Shown: positions 43,132 through 52,645, counted from the stretch's first letter. The stretch: DNA of 64,000 bases from DTYU01 sp040757355 (GCA_040757355.1 JBFLWY010000004.1:1-64000); one strand, 5' to 3'. Made by a program: numbers and translations. The notes: generated by a model not told the origin, from the sequence alone.

Positions 43132-44253
43132 TCACTTCCTAGGAAAAAAGGTCTTCAACGTTTTGTAAACGTCCCCTTTGTCGCGTAGCGTGGACATGAC
43201 AAAGCGCGGGTGGTCAATAACCCTGTACGCCGTCTTTAACGTACTGGTATAGTAGTATGGCCCCTCGATCTCCCCATACCCTACAAGATTAGCGACCTTC
43301 AGTAAGTCCGTCACCAGTTCAACACAAAGATCGTTATCCGTATTCAGGTTGTCACCGTCGGAGAAGTGAAAGGCGTAAATATTGTAATCGCCCGGCGGAT
43401 AGCGCTCATTGATAATTTCGAGCGCCAGCCTGTAAGCGGACGAACATTTCGTCCCGCCGCTCTCCCCTTTGCTGAAAAACTCCGTTTCCGTAGTTTCGCG
43501 CGCCTCGGTGTGGTGTGCCAGAAATATTATTTCGACGTTTTGGTAATTCGCCCGCAGAAACCGTACAGTCCAGAAAAAAAAACAACGTGCGATGTACTTT
43601 TCAAAAGGCCCCATGGATCCGGAGGTGTCCATCATCGCTATTACCACGGCGCTGGACTCGGGAAACGTACGGACGTTCCAGGTGCGATACCGCAGGTCCT
43701 CAGGGCGTATCCCGTGAAAACCCGGATTCCCCTTCATTGCGTTCCGTCGCAGCACCGTGAGCAGCGTGCGCTTTCGGTCGATATTTGTGGAAAGCCCAGT
43801 TTTCCGGATGTCCCAGAAATGAACGGCGTCGGCAACCATTCTGGGTCTCCGCCGGGGTTCAAGGTGCGGCAGGCTCAACCCTTCAAATACGATACCGGCG
43901 ATTTCGTCTACGGTTACCTCAGCCTCGTAGTAGTCCACCCCCGGTTCCTCCCCGGCCCCCTTTTCCTTGCCCTGGGGCCGCCTCGGCAGGACCAGGTCAC
44001 CCACCCTGGACTTTCCGTCTCCCTGGCCCACATGCCACCTCTTATTATGGTCGAAACGAAAACGGTACTCTTCCAGCGATCGGATCGGTACCTTCACGAT
44101 CTTCCGCCCGTCCGTAAGGATGATGCTCTCCTCCGTAACAATCTCCGGTAGTTTTTGGCGAACGGCTTCCCTCACCTTCTCCTGGTGCCGCCGCGCGTCG
44201 ATCTCCCCTTTGCGGTGCAGCGTCCAGTCCTCACGGCTGACGGTGAAATCCAT
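43132..44253 (-). CDS. yhbH: YhbH/YeaH family protein (DUF444)
   Basis: A 373-residue protein of the DUF444 family with a von Willebrand A-like domain. The metal-ion site DTSGSMG appears in VIAMMDTSGSMGPFEKYIAR (about 203-222). The N terminus RRHQEKVREAVRQKLPEIVTEESII is typical. YhbH works with PrkA and SpoVR in sporulation or stress. Start ATG with GGAGGTAGTAGA upstream; prkA ends 61 bases before, so prkA-yhbH is one operon. Confidence 0.95.
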   Translation of the reverse strand: MDFTVSREDWTLHRKGEIDARRHQEKVREAVRQKLPEIVTEESIILTDGRKIVKVPIRSLEEYRFRFDHNKRWHVGQGDGKSRVGDLVLPRRPQGKEKGAGEEPGVDYYEAEVTVDEIAGIVFEGLSLPHLEPRRRPRMVADAVHFWDIRKTGLSTNIDRKRTLLTVLRRNAMKGNPGFHGIRPEDLRYRTWNVRTFPESSAVVIAMMDTSGSMGPFEKYIARCFFFWTVRFLRANYQNVEIIFLAHHTEARETTETEFFSKGESGGTKCSSAYRLALEIINERYPPGDYNIYAFHFSDGDNLNTDNDLCVELVTDLLKVANLVGYGEIEGPYYYTSTLKTAYRVIDHPRFVMSTLRDKGDVYKTLKTFFPRK

Positions 44254-44314
44254 TCTACTACCTCCAATTCCCCAAAACCATCTACTAAGCCTTTATTTTC
44301 AAACATCGAACTGT

Positions 44315-46210
44315 TTAACGGCTCAGGAGGCTGCCGACGTACTTCAGTAACTCGTTGGCACAAACCGGGCAATAACCGTAGTCCGAAATCAGCCGTTCGC
44401 TTACCACGCTCAAACGCTTCAACTGCTCCGCGTCAGGGGTTTTGGTGGAGGTGGTTATTTTGATGACGTCTTTCAGGTCGGCGAAAAGCTTCCTTTCAAT
44501 GGCCTCTCTGAGCCGCTCATGCGCCGTATACTCAAAACGCCGCCCCTTTCGCGCGTAGCTTGACAGCCGGATGAGAATCTCCTCCCGGAAGCTTTTCATC
44601 GCAGTATCACTGATGCCGATCTGCTCCTCAATGGATCGCATCAGGCGCTCGTCCGGTTCAAGCTCCTCATCAGTGAGCGGGTCGCGAACCCTCACGCCGC
44701 TGCAGTAAGCCTCAACATTGTCCAGGTAGTTGTTGAAAAGCACCCGCGCTGACTCCTCAAACGAGTAAACGAAGGCCTTCTGAACCTCCCTTTTAGCGAT
44801 TTCGTCATACTCCCGCCGCGCGACCGAGATGTAGTTCAAAAGACGCTCCCGCTCCTCCGGTGTAATCGACGGGTGCTGATCCAGTCCGTCCTTGATCGCC
44901 CGCAAGACGTCGAGGGCGCCGATACACCGTGTCTCGGTGCGGATCAGCGCCGAACAAAGCCGGTTAATCACGTACCGCGGGTCCACACCGGACATCCCTT
45001 CCTCCGGATATTCAGCCATCAGTTCCGCGACGTCTTTCTGCTTGAAGCCTTCCACGTCTTCACCGTCATACAGCTTCATCTTCTTCACGGTGTCCATCCC
45101 CTGTTTCCTCGATTCTTTGAGCCGCGACAAAACCGAGAAAACGGCCGCAACTCTCAAGGCGTGCGGCGCGATGTGAACATCCCTAAGGTCGCTTTGCCCG
45201 ATCAGCTTATCATAAATCTTAATCTCGTCCGACACGCGGAGGTTGTATGGGATCTTCATTACGATCATCCGGGAAAGAAGCGCCTCGTTCTTTTTGTTAT
45301 TGACAAAGGCTTTATATTCGGCCTCATTCGAGTGGGCGATTATCAGTTCATCGGCATAAATCAGCGCGAAGCGCCCGGCTTTAAAGTTCCCCTCCTGGGA
45401 CAGCGAGAGAAGGTTCCAGAGAAAGCGCTCGTCACACTTTAACATCTCCTGGAACTCCATGATCCCCCGGTTGGCGATGTTCAGTTCCCCGTCAAAGCGG
45501 TACGCACGGGGGTCAGACTCCGACCCGTACTCTATGATTGTGGAAAAATCGATGCTCCCCGTAAGTTCCGCAATATCCTGAGACTTCGGATCCGACGGCG
45601 TAAAGGTACCAATCCCGATTCTTTTTTCTTCCGAAAAGAGAATCCGCTGCACCGGGACATCTTCGATACGACCGCCGAACTCCGCCTCCAGGCGGAGCCG
45701 GCACACCGGGCAGAGGTCTCCCTCAATGCCCACCCCGTACTCCCGCTGGAACTCCTCCCGTAGTTCACGCGGGATAAGGTGAAGCGGTTCCTCGTGCATG
45801 GGGCAGCCCTTGATACCGTACACCGCCCCCGCGCCCGTCCGGGTGTATTTTTCCAACCCCCGCTTCAGCATGTTGACCAGGGTTGACTTGCCGCCGCTAA
45901 CCGGCCCCATTAAGAGGAGAATCCGCTTGCGGACGTCCAGTCGCCGTGCAGCAGGGTGGAAGTACTCTTCGACCAGCTTCTCCAGGGTGCGGTCGAGCCC
46001 GAAAATCTCGCGGGCGAAAAAACGGTACCTTTTCTGCCCGTTTACCTCCTCCACCCCCGCCGTACGGATCATATTATAGATACGGCTGTGCGCAAGCTGG
46101 CATATGTGCGGGTTTTCGCGCAACAGGTTAAGGTAATCCCGGAAGGTTCCCTCCCAGGCTAACCTGCGCTCGGTATCCTGATACTCTTCCAATCGCCTGA
46201 AAAAATCCAA
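44315..46210 (-). CDS. prkA: PrkA serine protein kinase / AAA+ protein
   Basis: A 631-residue protein of the PrkA family with an AAA-type P-loop GPVSGGKS (102-109) and a C-terminal PrkA kinase-like domain. Reported as a Ser kinase in Bacillus and later also as a AAA protease in sporulation. Anchors: EEPLHLIPRELREEF, STIIEYGSESDPRAY, NRGIMEFQEMLKCDERFL, IVMKIPYNLRVSDEIKIYDKL. TTG start after GGGGAGGGG. First gene of the prkA-yhbH unit. Confidence 0.97.
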   Translation of the reverse strand: MDFFRRLEEYQDTERRLAWEGTFRDYLNLLRENPHICQLAHSRIYNMIRTAGVEEVNGQKRYRFFAREIFGLDRTLEKLVEEYFHPAARRLDVRKRILLLMGPVSGGKSTLVNMLKRGLEKYTRTGAGAVYGIKGCPMHEEPLHLIPRELREEFQREYGVGIEGDLCPVCRLRLEAEFGGRIEDVPVQRILFSEEKRIGIGTFTPSDPKSQDIAELTGSIDFSTIIEYGSESDPRAYRFDGELNIANRGIMEFQEMLKCDERFLWNLLSLSQEGNFKAGRFALIYADELIIAHSNEAEYKAFVNNKKNEALLSRMIVMKIPYNLRVSDEIKIYDKLIGQSDLRDVHIAPHALRVAAVFSVLSRLKESRKQGMDTVKKMKLYDGEDVEGFKQKDVAELMAEYPEEGMSGVDPRYVINRLCSALIRTETRCIGALDVLRAIKDGLDQHPSITPEERERLLNYISVARREYDEIAKREVQKAFVYSFEESARVLFNNYLDNVEAYCSGVRVRDPLTDEELEPDERLMRSIEEQIGISDTAMKSFREEILIRLSSYARKGRRFEYTAHERLREAIERKLFADLKDVIKITTSTKTPDAEQLKRLSVVSERLISDYGYCPVCANELLKYVGSLLSR

Positions 46211-46485
46211 ACCTACCCCTCCCCGAACATTTATCTGCCATCAGTGGTGAGTGGTTAGAATTCGGAATTCCAATACCAAGTGTGAAGCGGTTATGGAACC
46301 TCGCTAGGGCAAGTTAGAACTTCAAACCGAGACTCGTACCTGTTTGAAATATATGCTCCCCCGCCGGGAAAAAGGACGACCGCCGGTTTGTACGAACGTA
46401 AAAAGCAGATTCGGTACAACAAACGACGGGCCGGCTAATTGAATATATTGTCAAATAAAAGGTCTCAGAAGGGCGGCCGGAGGAC

Positions 46486-48231
46486 ATGGCTCAAAGATTA
46501 AAGCTTCAGGGCGTTTTCAATGGAGTCAGGCATGGCCTGACGCGTCTGTTTAAACGGACGCTGCTGCTGCCCCTCTTCCCCGTTTTCTGGTGGGGGCCGG
46601 TAACTCACCCCTACATAAACCAAAGGGCCCTTGAGCGCGCGGAACAGGAAGCAGCTTCCGGAGACCCGAAGATCAACCGCGACCTGCTGTCCCGCCTGCA
46701 ACGCTACAGAGATGTCTTTGTTTTCAGCGGCAACAGCGCCGACAGCATTGCCACCCAGCACATCCTGACCCGAAGCCCCGTGTACGATTACACACACAAT
46801 TCCGTACCGGACTGTGCCTCAGGAACTCCGCTCTTCGGTTATAGCCTGATCGACGAGTGGCTGAACGATCAGAAACGCGGCGCGCGACTGTATTCGGAAG
46901 AAGATTTCGCGGTGGCCTGCGGGTGGCTCGCCCACCAGTTAGCAGACTGGTACGCACATTACGCTCCGGTAGATAGGCACGGTGAACTCGCGAAGGACCC
47001 TTCCGCCTCACCAAGCAACGCGACCGTCTTTGAAGGATACGCAAACTCCCACCGTGTGCTGGGGGCCGACTTTTGTCCGGAAATACTGCGCCAGTACCGG
47101 CTTATCGACCATGCCCTGCTGGAGTTTTTCTACGATTTCCTGATCGCCCATGCCGATGTAGAAGAACGCTTCAATACCAACAGGCTGGACTTTTTCCGCA
47201 ACTACAGGCGAAAGGGCCGGTACTTCAATCTCTTGACGGCGGCATCGGAGCGCTTCCGGGGTGCGGCGGCACGCATCCATCCGGGTGAGATTACCGTACT
47301 AGAGGAAAACCTGCACGCCATAATCAAGGGGATCAGGATGCTTATCCAACTCTCGACCTTCCTGCGCCCAGGGCTTCCAGACGCAATTGACCGCGGTCTC
47401 CGCCCGGAAGCCGGCGAACCTGATTATGTCGGGCTTTCCATCGAACGAGTCCTGAACGGTCTCTTCCGCAAGAGCTATGAAGAGATCGCCCGGCTGGCGG
47501 ATCCGACCCGTACAACGGACCGGGACATCTATCCCGAGCCGCTGGTCGTACGTGAAGTCATGCAGCCGGGTACCCTGCTTTTCCGTTTTGCGCACCGTTT
47601 GGGTTCGCTCCTGCCGGACTTCTCCCCGCCGCTGTTCCGCAGTCCGGACGACTTCAGCCTCCGTTTCTTAAGGGTCTTTGAACTCCGCGGAAAAATAGCG
47701 GCTTATTTGACCGCAGGTATTTCCGCCGAAAAACTGGCCGCCTTCGCCAGGACGGAAGATGAAAGCGCCCTTCTGGCCTTTTTCACCGTCCTCCTGTCAA
47801 CCCCGCAACCGGAGCTGGATGCCGCCCGCGCGCGCTTTCGCGCCCTCTTGAGACCGGTCGTTGAGTTCAGCGGCCACCCGGAAGCTTCTGAATCACAAAA
47901 ACTCTCGGTAATGCTGAACAACGGCGAGATCAGTGTCCGCATCATCCCTGCAATCGCCCTCAACGACCCTGCAAGCCGGATACAGAAGGGCCTGGATATG
48001 GCCAGCCTGCGCTTCTACTTTGACGGGTACGACGTACAGGCTGACAAACGCTGTGAACTCCTCCTCATCCCGGTGGACGACTGCAACCTGAAGGTCCGGG
48101 TCATACTGAATGACGGTATCGCAGAGGGCTACCACCGCCTGGCGGTAACAATCAGGGACAATTATGGCGTGGCCGCCAAGCCCTTCGAAAGGGATTTCTG
48201 GGTCGGCCCGGCGGTGCGCATCCTGGAGTAA
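46486..48231 (+). CDS. Zinc-dependent phospholipase C-like protein
   Basis: A 581-residue protein. The first third resembles bacterial zinc-dependent phospholipase C: WWGPVTHPYINQRALE near residue 35 with an early His, then ACGWLAHQLADWYAHY (about 145-160), which has the H-x3-D and H ligands. The remaining 350 residues match nothing I recognise and end in a beta-rich part (VILNDGIAEGYHRLAVTIRDNYG) like an Ig-type domain. A hydrophobic segment (about 27-38) is too short for a certain signal peptide. Divergent from prkA. Good ribosome site CGGAGGAC. Confidence 0.7.
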   Translation: MAQRLKLQGVFNGVRHGLTRLFKRTLLLPLFPVFWWGPVTHPYINQRALERAEQEAASGDPKINRDLLSRLQRYRDVFVFSGNSADSIATQHILTRSPVYDYTHNSVPDCASGTPLFGYSLIDEWLNDQKRGARLYSEEDFAVACGWLAHQLADWYAHYAPVDRHGELAKDPSASPSNATVFEGYANSHRVLGADFCPEILRQYRLIDHALLEFFYDFLIAHADVEERFNTNRLDFFRNYRRKGRYFNLLTAASERFRGAAARIHPGEITVLEENLHAIIKGIRMLIQLSTFLRPGLPDAIDRGLRPEAGEPDYVGLSIERVLNGLFRKSYEEIARLADPTRTTDRDIYPEPLVVREVMQPGTLLFRFAHRLGSLLPDFSPPLFRSPDDFSLRFLRVFELRGKIAAYLTAGISAEKLAAFARTEDESALLAFFTVLLSTPQPELDAARARFRALLRPVVEFSGHPEASESQKLSVMLNNGEISVRIIPAIALNDPASRIQKGLDMASLRFYFDGYDVQADKRCELLLIPVDDCNLKVRVILNDGIAEGYHRLAVTIRDNYGVAAKPFERDFWVGPAVRILE

Positions 48232-48269
48232 CCTCCTCCGTAAATAGACGTTTAACCTTATACTGACTG

Positions 48270-48369
48270 CCCAGCACTCAGTGTAGCTTTTGCGCTTCGA
48301 AGAAAAAATCTTCCTTAGCCTAAATGAAGTGGTGGCTTTCAAAATTCAAAGTAATTACTGAGTGCTGGG
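48270..48369. repeat. CCCAGCACTCA inverted-repeat element, 100 bp
   Basis: Ends CCCAGCACTCAGT and ACTGAGTGCTGGG, 13 bp perfect. The interior is only distantly like the neighbouring 100-bp element (shared TGTA, AATGAAG, TTCAAA positions), suggesting an old common origin. Confidence 0.8.
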
Positions 48370-48373
48370 TGGG

Positions 48374-48402
48374 GTCCGTTCAACGTTCAACGTTCAACGT
48401 TG
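48374..48402. repeat. GTTCAAC heptamer array
   Basis: GGTCC followed by three exact tandem copies of GTTCAAC and then GTTGATA. The reverse complement occurs at about 7513-7540 with its GGACCCC neighbour. Confidence 0.8.
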
Positions 48403-48453
48403 ATAAAAAGACCGAAGCATAAGCAATTGAACCATTTTCATTCCCGGTGGCGA

Positions 48454-48553
48454 CCCAGCACTCAATGTAATCCTTGAAGCTTAAAAGCTATCACTTCATT
48501 AAGCTCAATGAAGGTCTGTCCTTCAAAGGGCAAGAAGTCCATTGAGTGCTGGG
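48454..48553. repeat. CCCAGCACTCA inverted-repeat element, 100 bp
   Basis: Ends CCCAGCACTCAATG and CATTGAGTGCTGGG, 14 bp perfect. Flanks GGTGGCGA and TCGTGAACGACTCC are those of the 40477 element. Confidence 0.82.
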
Positions 48554-48728
48554 TCGTGAACGACTCCTCCGAAAATCCTAATCATACCGATTCTACAGCT
48601 AAAAAACTCGTCAGGCCGCTGCCGTTATCCTAAGGGCTGTTACAATTAATTCCAATCCGGCCCATTTACATTTACTTGCCTGTGTAGTGGACATCCTATA
48701 TTAAAAAGGTACATGGAGGTTCAATTTT

Positions 48729-50423
48729 ATGGGACAGCGCATTGTAATCATCGGCGGCACAACCTGCGGCACAAAAGCCGCCGCCCGCATCCGCCGCCGG
48801 GACCCGCAGGCCGAGATCACAATTGTTGAACAAAGCGAAAAAGTCTCCGTCGGCCGCTGCGGCATCCCCTACTACGTCGGCGGCAAGGTTGACCGGATTG
48901 AGGACCTCGTGTCCTCACCTGCGGGAATCGTCAGGGACCCTGAGTATTTCAATAAAGTTAAAAACATCCGCGTGCTTCTGTGTACAAGGGCGGAAAGCAT
49001 CGACCGCGCCGCCAGGCAGGTGCATGTCCAGGACTTGCGCACGGGCAGCCGCGACAGGCTTCCGTATGACAAGCTCGTGGTGGCCACCGGATCGCGGCCG
49101 GCGCAGCTTAAAATCCCCGGTTCCGACCTGAAGAACGTACATACAATGTGGTCGCTTGCGGACGCAAAAACCATCCGCGAAAAGGCCTTTTCAGGCGAGG
49201 TGCGCAATATCGTGGTCGTGGGAGCAGGCCTGATCGGCCTTGAGGCCGCCGAGGTCCTGCTTGAAGCGGATATGCCGGGCGGAAGGCTCAAAGTAACCAT
49301 CATCGAAGCCATGCAGCACATTGCTCCCATCTTCCTTGACGACGAACTGGCTTCCCTCGCCACCAAGCACCTCGAGGACAAAGGGCTCGCAGTTCGAACG
49401 GGTGAACTGGTGGAACGCCTGGAGGGCGACGATACCGGCACTGTGCGGCAGGTTGTAACCAACCGCGGGACCTACCCCGCCGAACTGGTGATATCGGCGG
49501 TCGGGCTGGTACCGAACGTGGACCTGGCGCGGGACGCCGGTCTGTCGATCGGCACTACGGGGGCCATCGTCGTGAACCGGTACCTCGAGACCAGCGACCC
49601 CAACATTTACGCCGGCGGCGACTGCGTCGAAAACATCAACCTTGTGAACGGGCGGCCTATTTACACGCCGCAGGGCTCCGTCGCCAACCGGCACGGGCGG
49701 GTTATCGGCAACAATATCACCGGGATGCGTGAGGCCTTCCCCGGAGTGCTCGGGACCGTAATCTTCAAAATCTTCGACTTCACCATCGGGCGCACCGGGC
49801 TGACCGAGTCCCAGGCGCGCGAGACCGGTTACCCCGTACAGACCGCGCTTGTTTCCGGCGCAGACCGCGCCCACTTCTATCCGGGCACGGGTTCGGTAGT
49901 CGTGAAACTCGTCGTAGACGCGCCCTCGCGCAAGATACTGGGCGCGCAACTGGTTGGCGAAGGCGAAGTCAACAAGCGCCTTGACGTGCTCGTCGGGGCG
50001 ATAACCATGGGGGCAACCGTTGACGACCTTGCCAACTTCGACCTGGCCTACGCCCCCCCGTACAACACCGCCATGGATGTCCTGCACCACGCCGCCAACA
50101 TGATGCGCAACAAGCTGGCCGGTGAAGCCAAAACCGTTACGCCGGCGGAATTGCAAAAGAGACTGGCGAACGGCGACAACCTGCTGGTGCTTGACGTGCG
50201 GACCCCGGGGGAGGCCGAAGAACGACCGGCGCCCTACGCCGGCGCAATTCATGTACCGCTCGGCGAACTGCGGTCCTACGCGGGCAACCTACCCGCCGGC
50301 AAAATGGTGGTCCCGTTCTGCCAGATCAGCATCCGCGCCTGGGAGGCGCAGCGCATCCTCGAAGAGCGAGGGTTCCAAAACGTCGCCTTCCTGGAGGGAG
50401 GTCTCGCCGCCTGGCCGTATTAG
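48729..50423 (+). CDS. CoA-disulfide reductase-like flavoprotein fused to rhodanese
   Basis: A 564-residue protein. An FAD/NAD(P)-dependent disulfide reductase (about 1-450) carries the FAD motif IIGGTTCGTKAA, the single-Cys motif GRCGIPYYVGG of CoA-disulfide/persulfide reductases, the NAD motif VVGAGLIGLEAAEV and the FAD motif NIYAGGDCVE. A rhodanese domain (about 470-564) follows, with its active-site Cys in PFCQISIRAW. Such fusions reduce persulfides, polysulfide or sulfur with CoA as cofactor. It may handle sulfur intermediates here. A terminator follows. Confidence 0.9.
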   Translation: MGQRIVIIGGTTCGTKAAARIRRRDPQAEITIVEQSEKVSVGRCGIPYYVGGKVDRIEDLVSSPAGIVRDPEYFNKVKNIRVLLCTRAESIDRAARQVHVQDLRTGSRDRLPYDKLVVATGSRPAQLKIPGSDLKNVHTMWSLADAKTIREKAFSGEVRNIVVVGAGLIGLEAAEVLLEADMPGGRLKVTIIEAMQHIAPIFLDDELASLATKHLEDKGLAVRTGELVERLEGDDTGTVRQVVTNRGTYPAELVISAVGLVPNVDLARDAGLSIGTTGAIVVNRYLETSDPNIYAGGDCVENINLVNGRPIYTPQGSVANRHGRVIGNNITGMREAFPGVLGTVIFKIFDFTIGRTGLTESQARETGYPVQTALVSGADRAHFYPGTGSVVVKLVVDAPSRKILGAQLVGEGEVNKRLDVLVGAITMGATVDDLANFDLAYAPPYNTAMDVLHHAANMMRNKLAGEAKTVTPAELQKRLANGDNLLVLDVRTPGEAEERPAPYAGAIHVPLGELRSYAGNLPAGKMVVPFCQISIRAWEAQRILEERGFQNVAFLEGGLAAWPY

Positions 50424-50474
50424 CAGAGGAGATTTAATCTATCCAAGAATATGGACTTTAAAATAGGCAAAATT

Positions 50475-50514
50475 AAAGGGATCCCGTGATCAGATCCTGA
50501 CGGGACCCCTTTTA
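50475..50514 (+). terminator. Terminator after the CoA-disulfide reductase gene
   Basis: AAAGGGATCCCGT pairs with ACGGGACCCCTTTT (one A-C mismatch), loop about 12 bases, followed by TTTTAA. Confidence 0.7.
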
Positions 50515-50594
50515 ACTATTATTCTTTTAAGAACAGTTTCATCTCTTATCAAGTTACCTGATTTGCCCTTAGACGAAACGCAAAAAGTAACCCC

Positions 50595-50963
50595 TTAAAC
50601 CCTGCCGCCGGTCTCCCGCAGGATCCGGAAAGCCCTTTCGTATAAAGACTCGTCGACCATCGCCCTAAGGTAGACGTTCTCCCCGGTGGTCGCCTCAAAC
50701 TCGTCCTCGTCGGCAGTGCTGACGAGATCAGTAGCCGGACGGAGAGGTGAAACGTCCTGACCCCTGACATCCGCATCAACTCTCAGGCCCGTTGGACCGA
50801 ATTCCTCATCAGCAATAGTCGTAACATCGTCAGCAAGGCCGTCCCTCAAATCAGCAGGCTCGCAGATCTCAACTTCGCTTACGCCGAGGTCCTTCAGCTT
50901 GTCCAGCGCACGCTCCGCGTCTTCAGCGTTCTTGAAACTTGCGACGACATTTCTTTCAGGCAT
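50595..50963 (-). CDS. Small acidic protein, YflT-like stress fold suspected
   Basis: A 122-residue very acidic protein. The first 35 residues (RNVVASFKNAEDAERALDKL, then DLGVSEVEI) look like the beta-alpha-beta start of YflT/general stress 17M proteins, where a protein is read as a binding fold for an unknown ligand. The rest (ADEDEFEATTGENVYLRAMV, LYERAFRILRETGG) recalls the same kind of alpha-beta repeat. The match is weak. ATG with GGGAGGAC upstream. No neighbour helps. Confidence 0.6.
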   Translation of the reverse strand: MPERNVVASFKNAEDAERALDKLKDLGVSEVEICEPADLRDGLADDVTTIADEEFGPTGLRVDADVRGQDVSPLRPATDLVSTADEDEFEATTGENVYLRAMVDESLYERAFRILRETGGRV

Positions 50964-51385
50964 TGGTTGTCCTCCCGTTAAAGAATTCTTACCGTTTATG
51001 CAAACAAAAGTATATCCCCGATGGAGCAGGATAATACCTCATGGTTCGGTGCGCTCATCAATATGTGAATACCATCGCTGGGTTGACGCAACCGCTGTAG
51101 TGGTGAAACGGATTAAGGCATTAGTCTAAGCCGTCTACCTCGTTGCCGTCTACCACTTTCTGAAAGGGCATTCTGACTCGGGAATAAAGAATAACGTCAC
51201 CGCTGAAGTTGCGCGCTGTTGTGCGACAGCAGTATCTTTTCTTTTATGCTATGGCCATGGAATCGAGTTCTCCAGCCAGTGATGTGCGACGTCACCCGCG
51301 AACATTACCGGTTCCCAAATTACGTCTATCTCAAGTCTTGTTTGGAATTGCAAGCAAGGTTTTTAATGGAAAGCATCTGTTTTGG
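50964..51385. other. Gap between the GH18-like gene and the small acidic gene
   Basis: 422 bases with no repeat module and no gene I can support. A plus-strand frame through 51219-51400 reads protein-like for about 40 codons (around REHYRFPNYVYLKSCLELQA) but has no ribosome site or family match, and it continues through the neighbour's antisense strand. Confidence 0.5.
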
Positions 51386-52645
51386 CTATCTCACCGCTAC
51401 CGTGGTCCGTAGCGCTTCCCACATTTCGAAGGAAAGAAGGCCAAGGCGCCAGATGGCGATGCCGTTCAGGTTGTACCGCTTGGCGATGCCCACTTTCGCC
51501 AGTATGCTTTCCGGGGTCTCGCTGGGGACGGAGATCCCGAGCACCAGCTTGTCGGCCGGAACGGCCGCCGCCATTTCCACGGCCTGAATAACGAGGCTCA
51601 CGGGTTCCGGGCGGGCGCCGTAGTCGTAGGCCATGATTATGATCCGGTCGGCAACCGCCCCGATTGCTTCGTAGTCGTATCCCCTGTAGGCGCTGTTCGC
51701 GGCGTGGAGCGAGAGCGTCAGCGTTTTGCCCTTGTTCTTCAGTTGTCCGGCCAACAAGCTGACGAAGTTGGTGAACCGTTGCCGCACCGTGGTCAAACTG
51801 CCCCCGGACTCAGAAAACCCCAGGCCTTCGAAGTCGAGGTTCACCCCGTCGTAAAGGCCGGCTTCGGCCGCGATGGCCCCTACCGCTCTGCTCACCGCCG
51901 CCCAGTCCGCCAGCAGCGCGGAAAGGGCGCCGTCCGCGTCGGTGAGATGTACCACCATCTCTGTCTTAAAGCCGTACTCCTCGGCAGCGGCAAGGACGTC
52001 CTCCCAACCGGCCGGGCGCCGCCAGCCCGTGGCGCTCTGAGTCAGCAGGTTTCCTCCCCGGTCTAGGCTGTACCAGCCCAGGGCAAGGTCGCTTACCAAA
52101 TTGGTGTTTCCCTTCCCCATCTCCGGGTACGCTTTGCCAAAAAGGTCGGCCCAACTACTGGTCTGCGCGTCCCCGAGAGCGTAAAAGCCGATGACGGTCA
52201 TCTTTTTCGGCGGCGACGCGATTTTGGCCGTTCGCGCGCCGGCATCCCAGAGCACCGTGCAGCCGAACGCCTCGCTGAAGAAGCGGAGCGGGACCAGCGT
52301 CCTGCCGTTCAGAATTTGCGGCGGGACGTCCAAGGTGACCGGGGTGTTGTTATGGTACGCCGTTACGTTGCCTATTTGCAGGCTGATTGAGTCTCCTCCG
52401 CCCGTGGCGCCCACAGTACTGGTCGTGCCGTCCCAGGATACCGCGACGTTTAAAGCCTCGCCGATGGCGCGGAAGGGGACCAGCGTGCGCCCGTTTTTAA
52501 TCACCGGCTGCACGTCGAAGTGAACCGGCAGCCCGTCAAGCAGCACCGAGACCTCCTTCGGCTGTTGCTGCGCGGCAGCCGGGGGAAGAGCAACAGCGGC
52601 AAGGATGACCACAACCATAAAAAACACAAAAACCAAACGGCTCAT
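51386..52645 (-). CDS. Secreted stalk-domain protein with GH18-type catalytic domain
   Basis: A 419-residue protein with a signal peptide (1-25) and a copper amine oxidase N-terminal-like stalk domain (about 32-142: two NGRTLVPFR/NGRTLVPLR repeats). A glycoside hydrolase family 18-like domain follows (about 148-419). The catalytic DxxxLDFE signature is present as DGVNLDFE (266-273), with E273 as the acid. Such proteins cut or bind peptidoglycan or chitin-like chains in spores and walls; some are spore lytic enzymes. Expected at the cell surface. Confidence 0.88.
   Translation of the reverse strand: MSRLVFVFFMVVVILAAVALPPAAAQQQPKEVSVLLDGLPVHFDVQPVIKNGRTLVPFRAIGEALNVAVSWDGTTSTVGATGGGDSISLQIGNVTAYHNNTPVTLDVPPQILNGRTLVPLRFFSEAFGCTVLWDAGARTAKIASPPKKMTVIGFYALGDAQTSSWADLFGKAYPEMGKGNTNLVSDLALGWYSLDRGGNLLTQSATGWRRPAGWEDVLAAAEEYGFKTEMVVHLTDADGALSALLADWAAVSRAVGAIAAEAGLYDGVNLDFEGLGFSESGGSLTTVRQRFTNFVSLLAGQLKNKGKTLTLSLHAANSAYRGYDYEAIGAVADRIIIMAYDYGARPEPVSLVIQAVEMAAAVPADKLVLGISVPSETPESILAKVGIAKRYNLNGIAIWRLGLLSFEMWEALRTTVAVR

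Larger units (their letters stand above)
48232..48728. repeat. Gap with two inverted-repeat elements
   Basis: 497 bases without a gene. Element at 48270-48369, then a GGGGTCC link with three GTTCAAC heptamers (48374-48402), the CATTCCCGGTGGCGA flank, the element at 48454-48553, and its TCGTGAACGACTCC flank. 48590-48728 carries a possible promoter (TTGCCT, 17 bases, TATTAA at 48676-48704) just before the next gene. Confidence 0.7.

Noticed and set aside
51219..51587. Plus-strand frame in the gap before the GH18-like gene
   Set aside because: Partly protein-like, but it has no ribosome site, matches nothing known, and continues antisense into the GH18-like gene.
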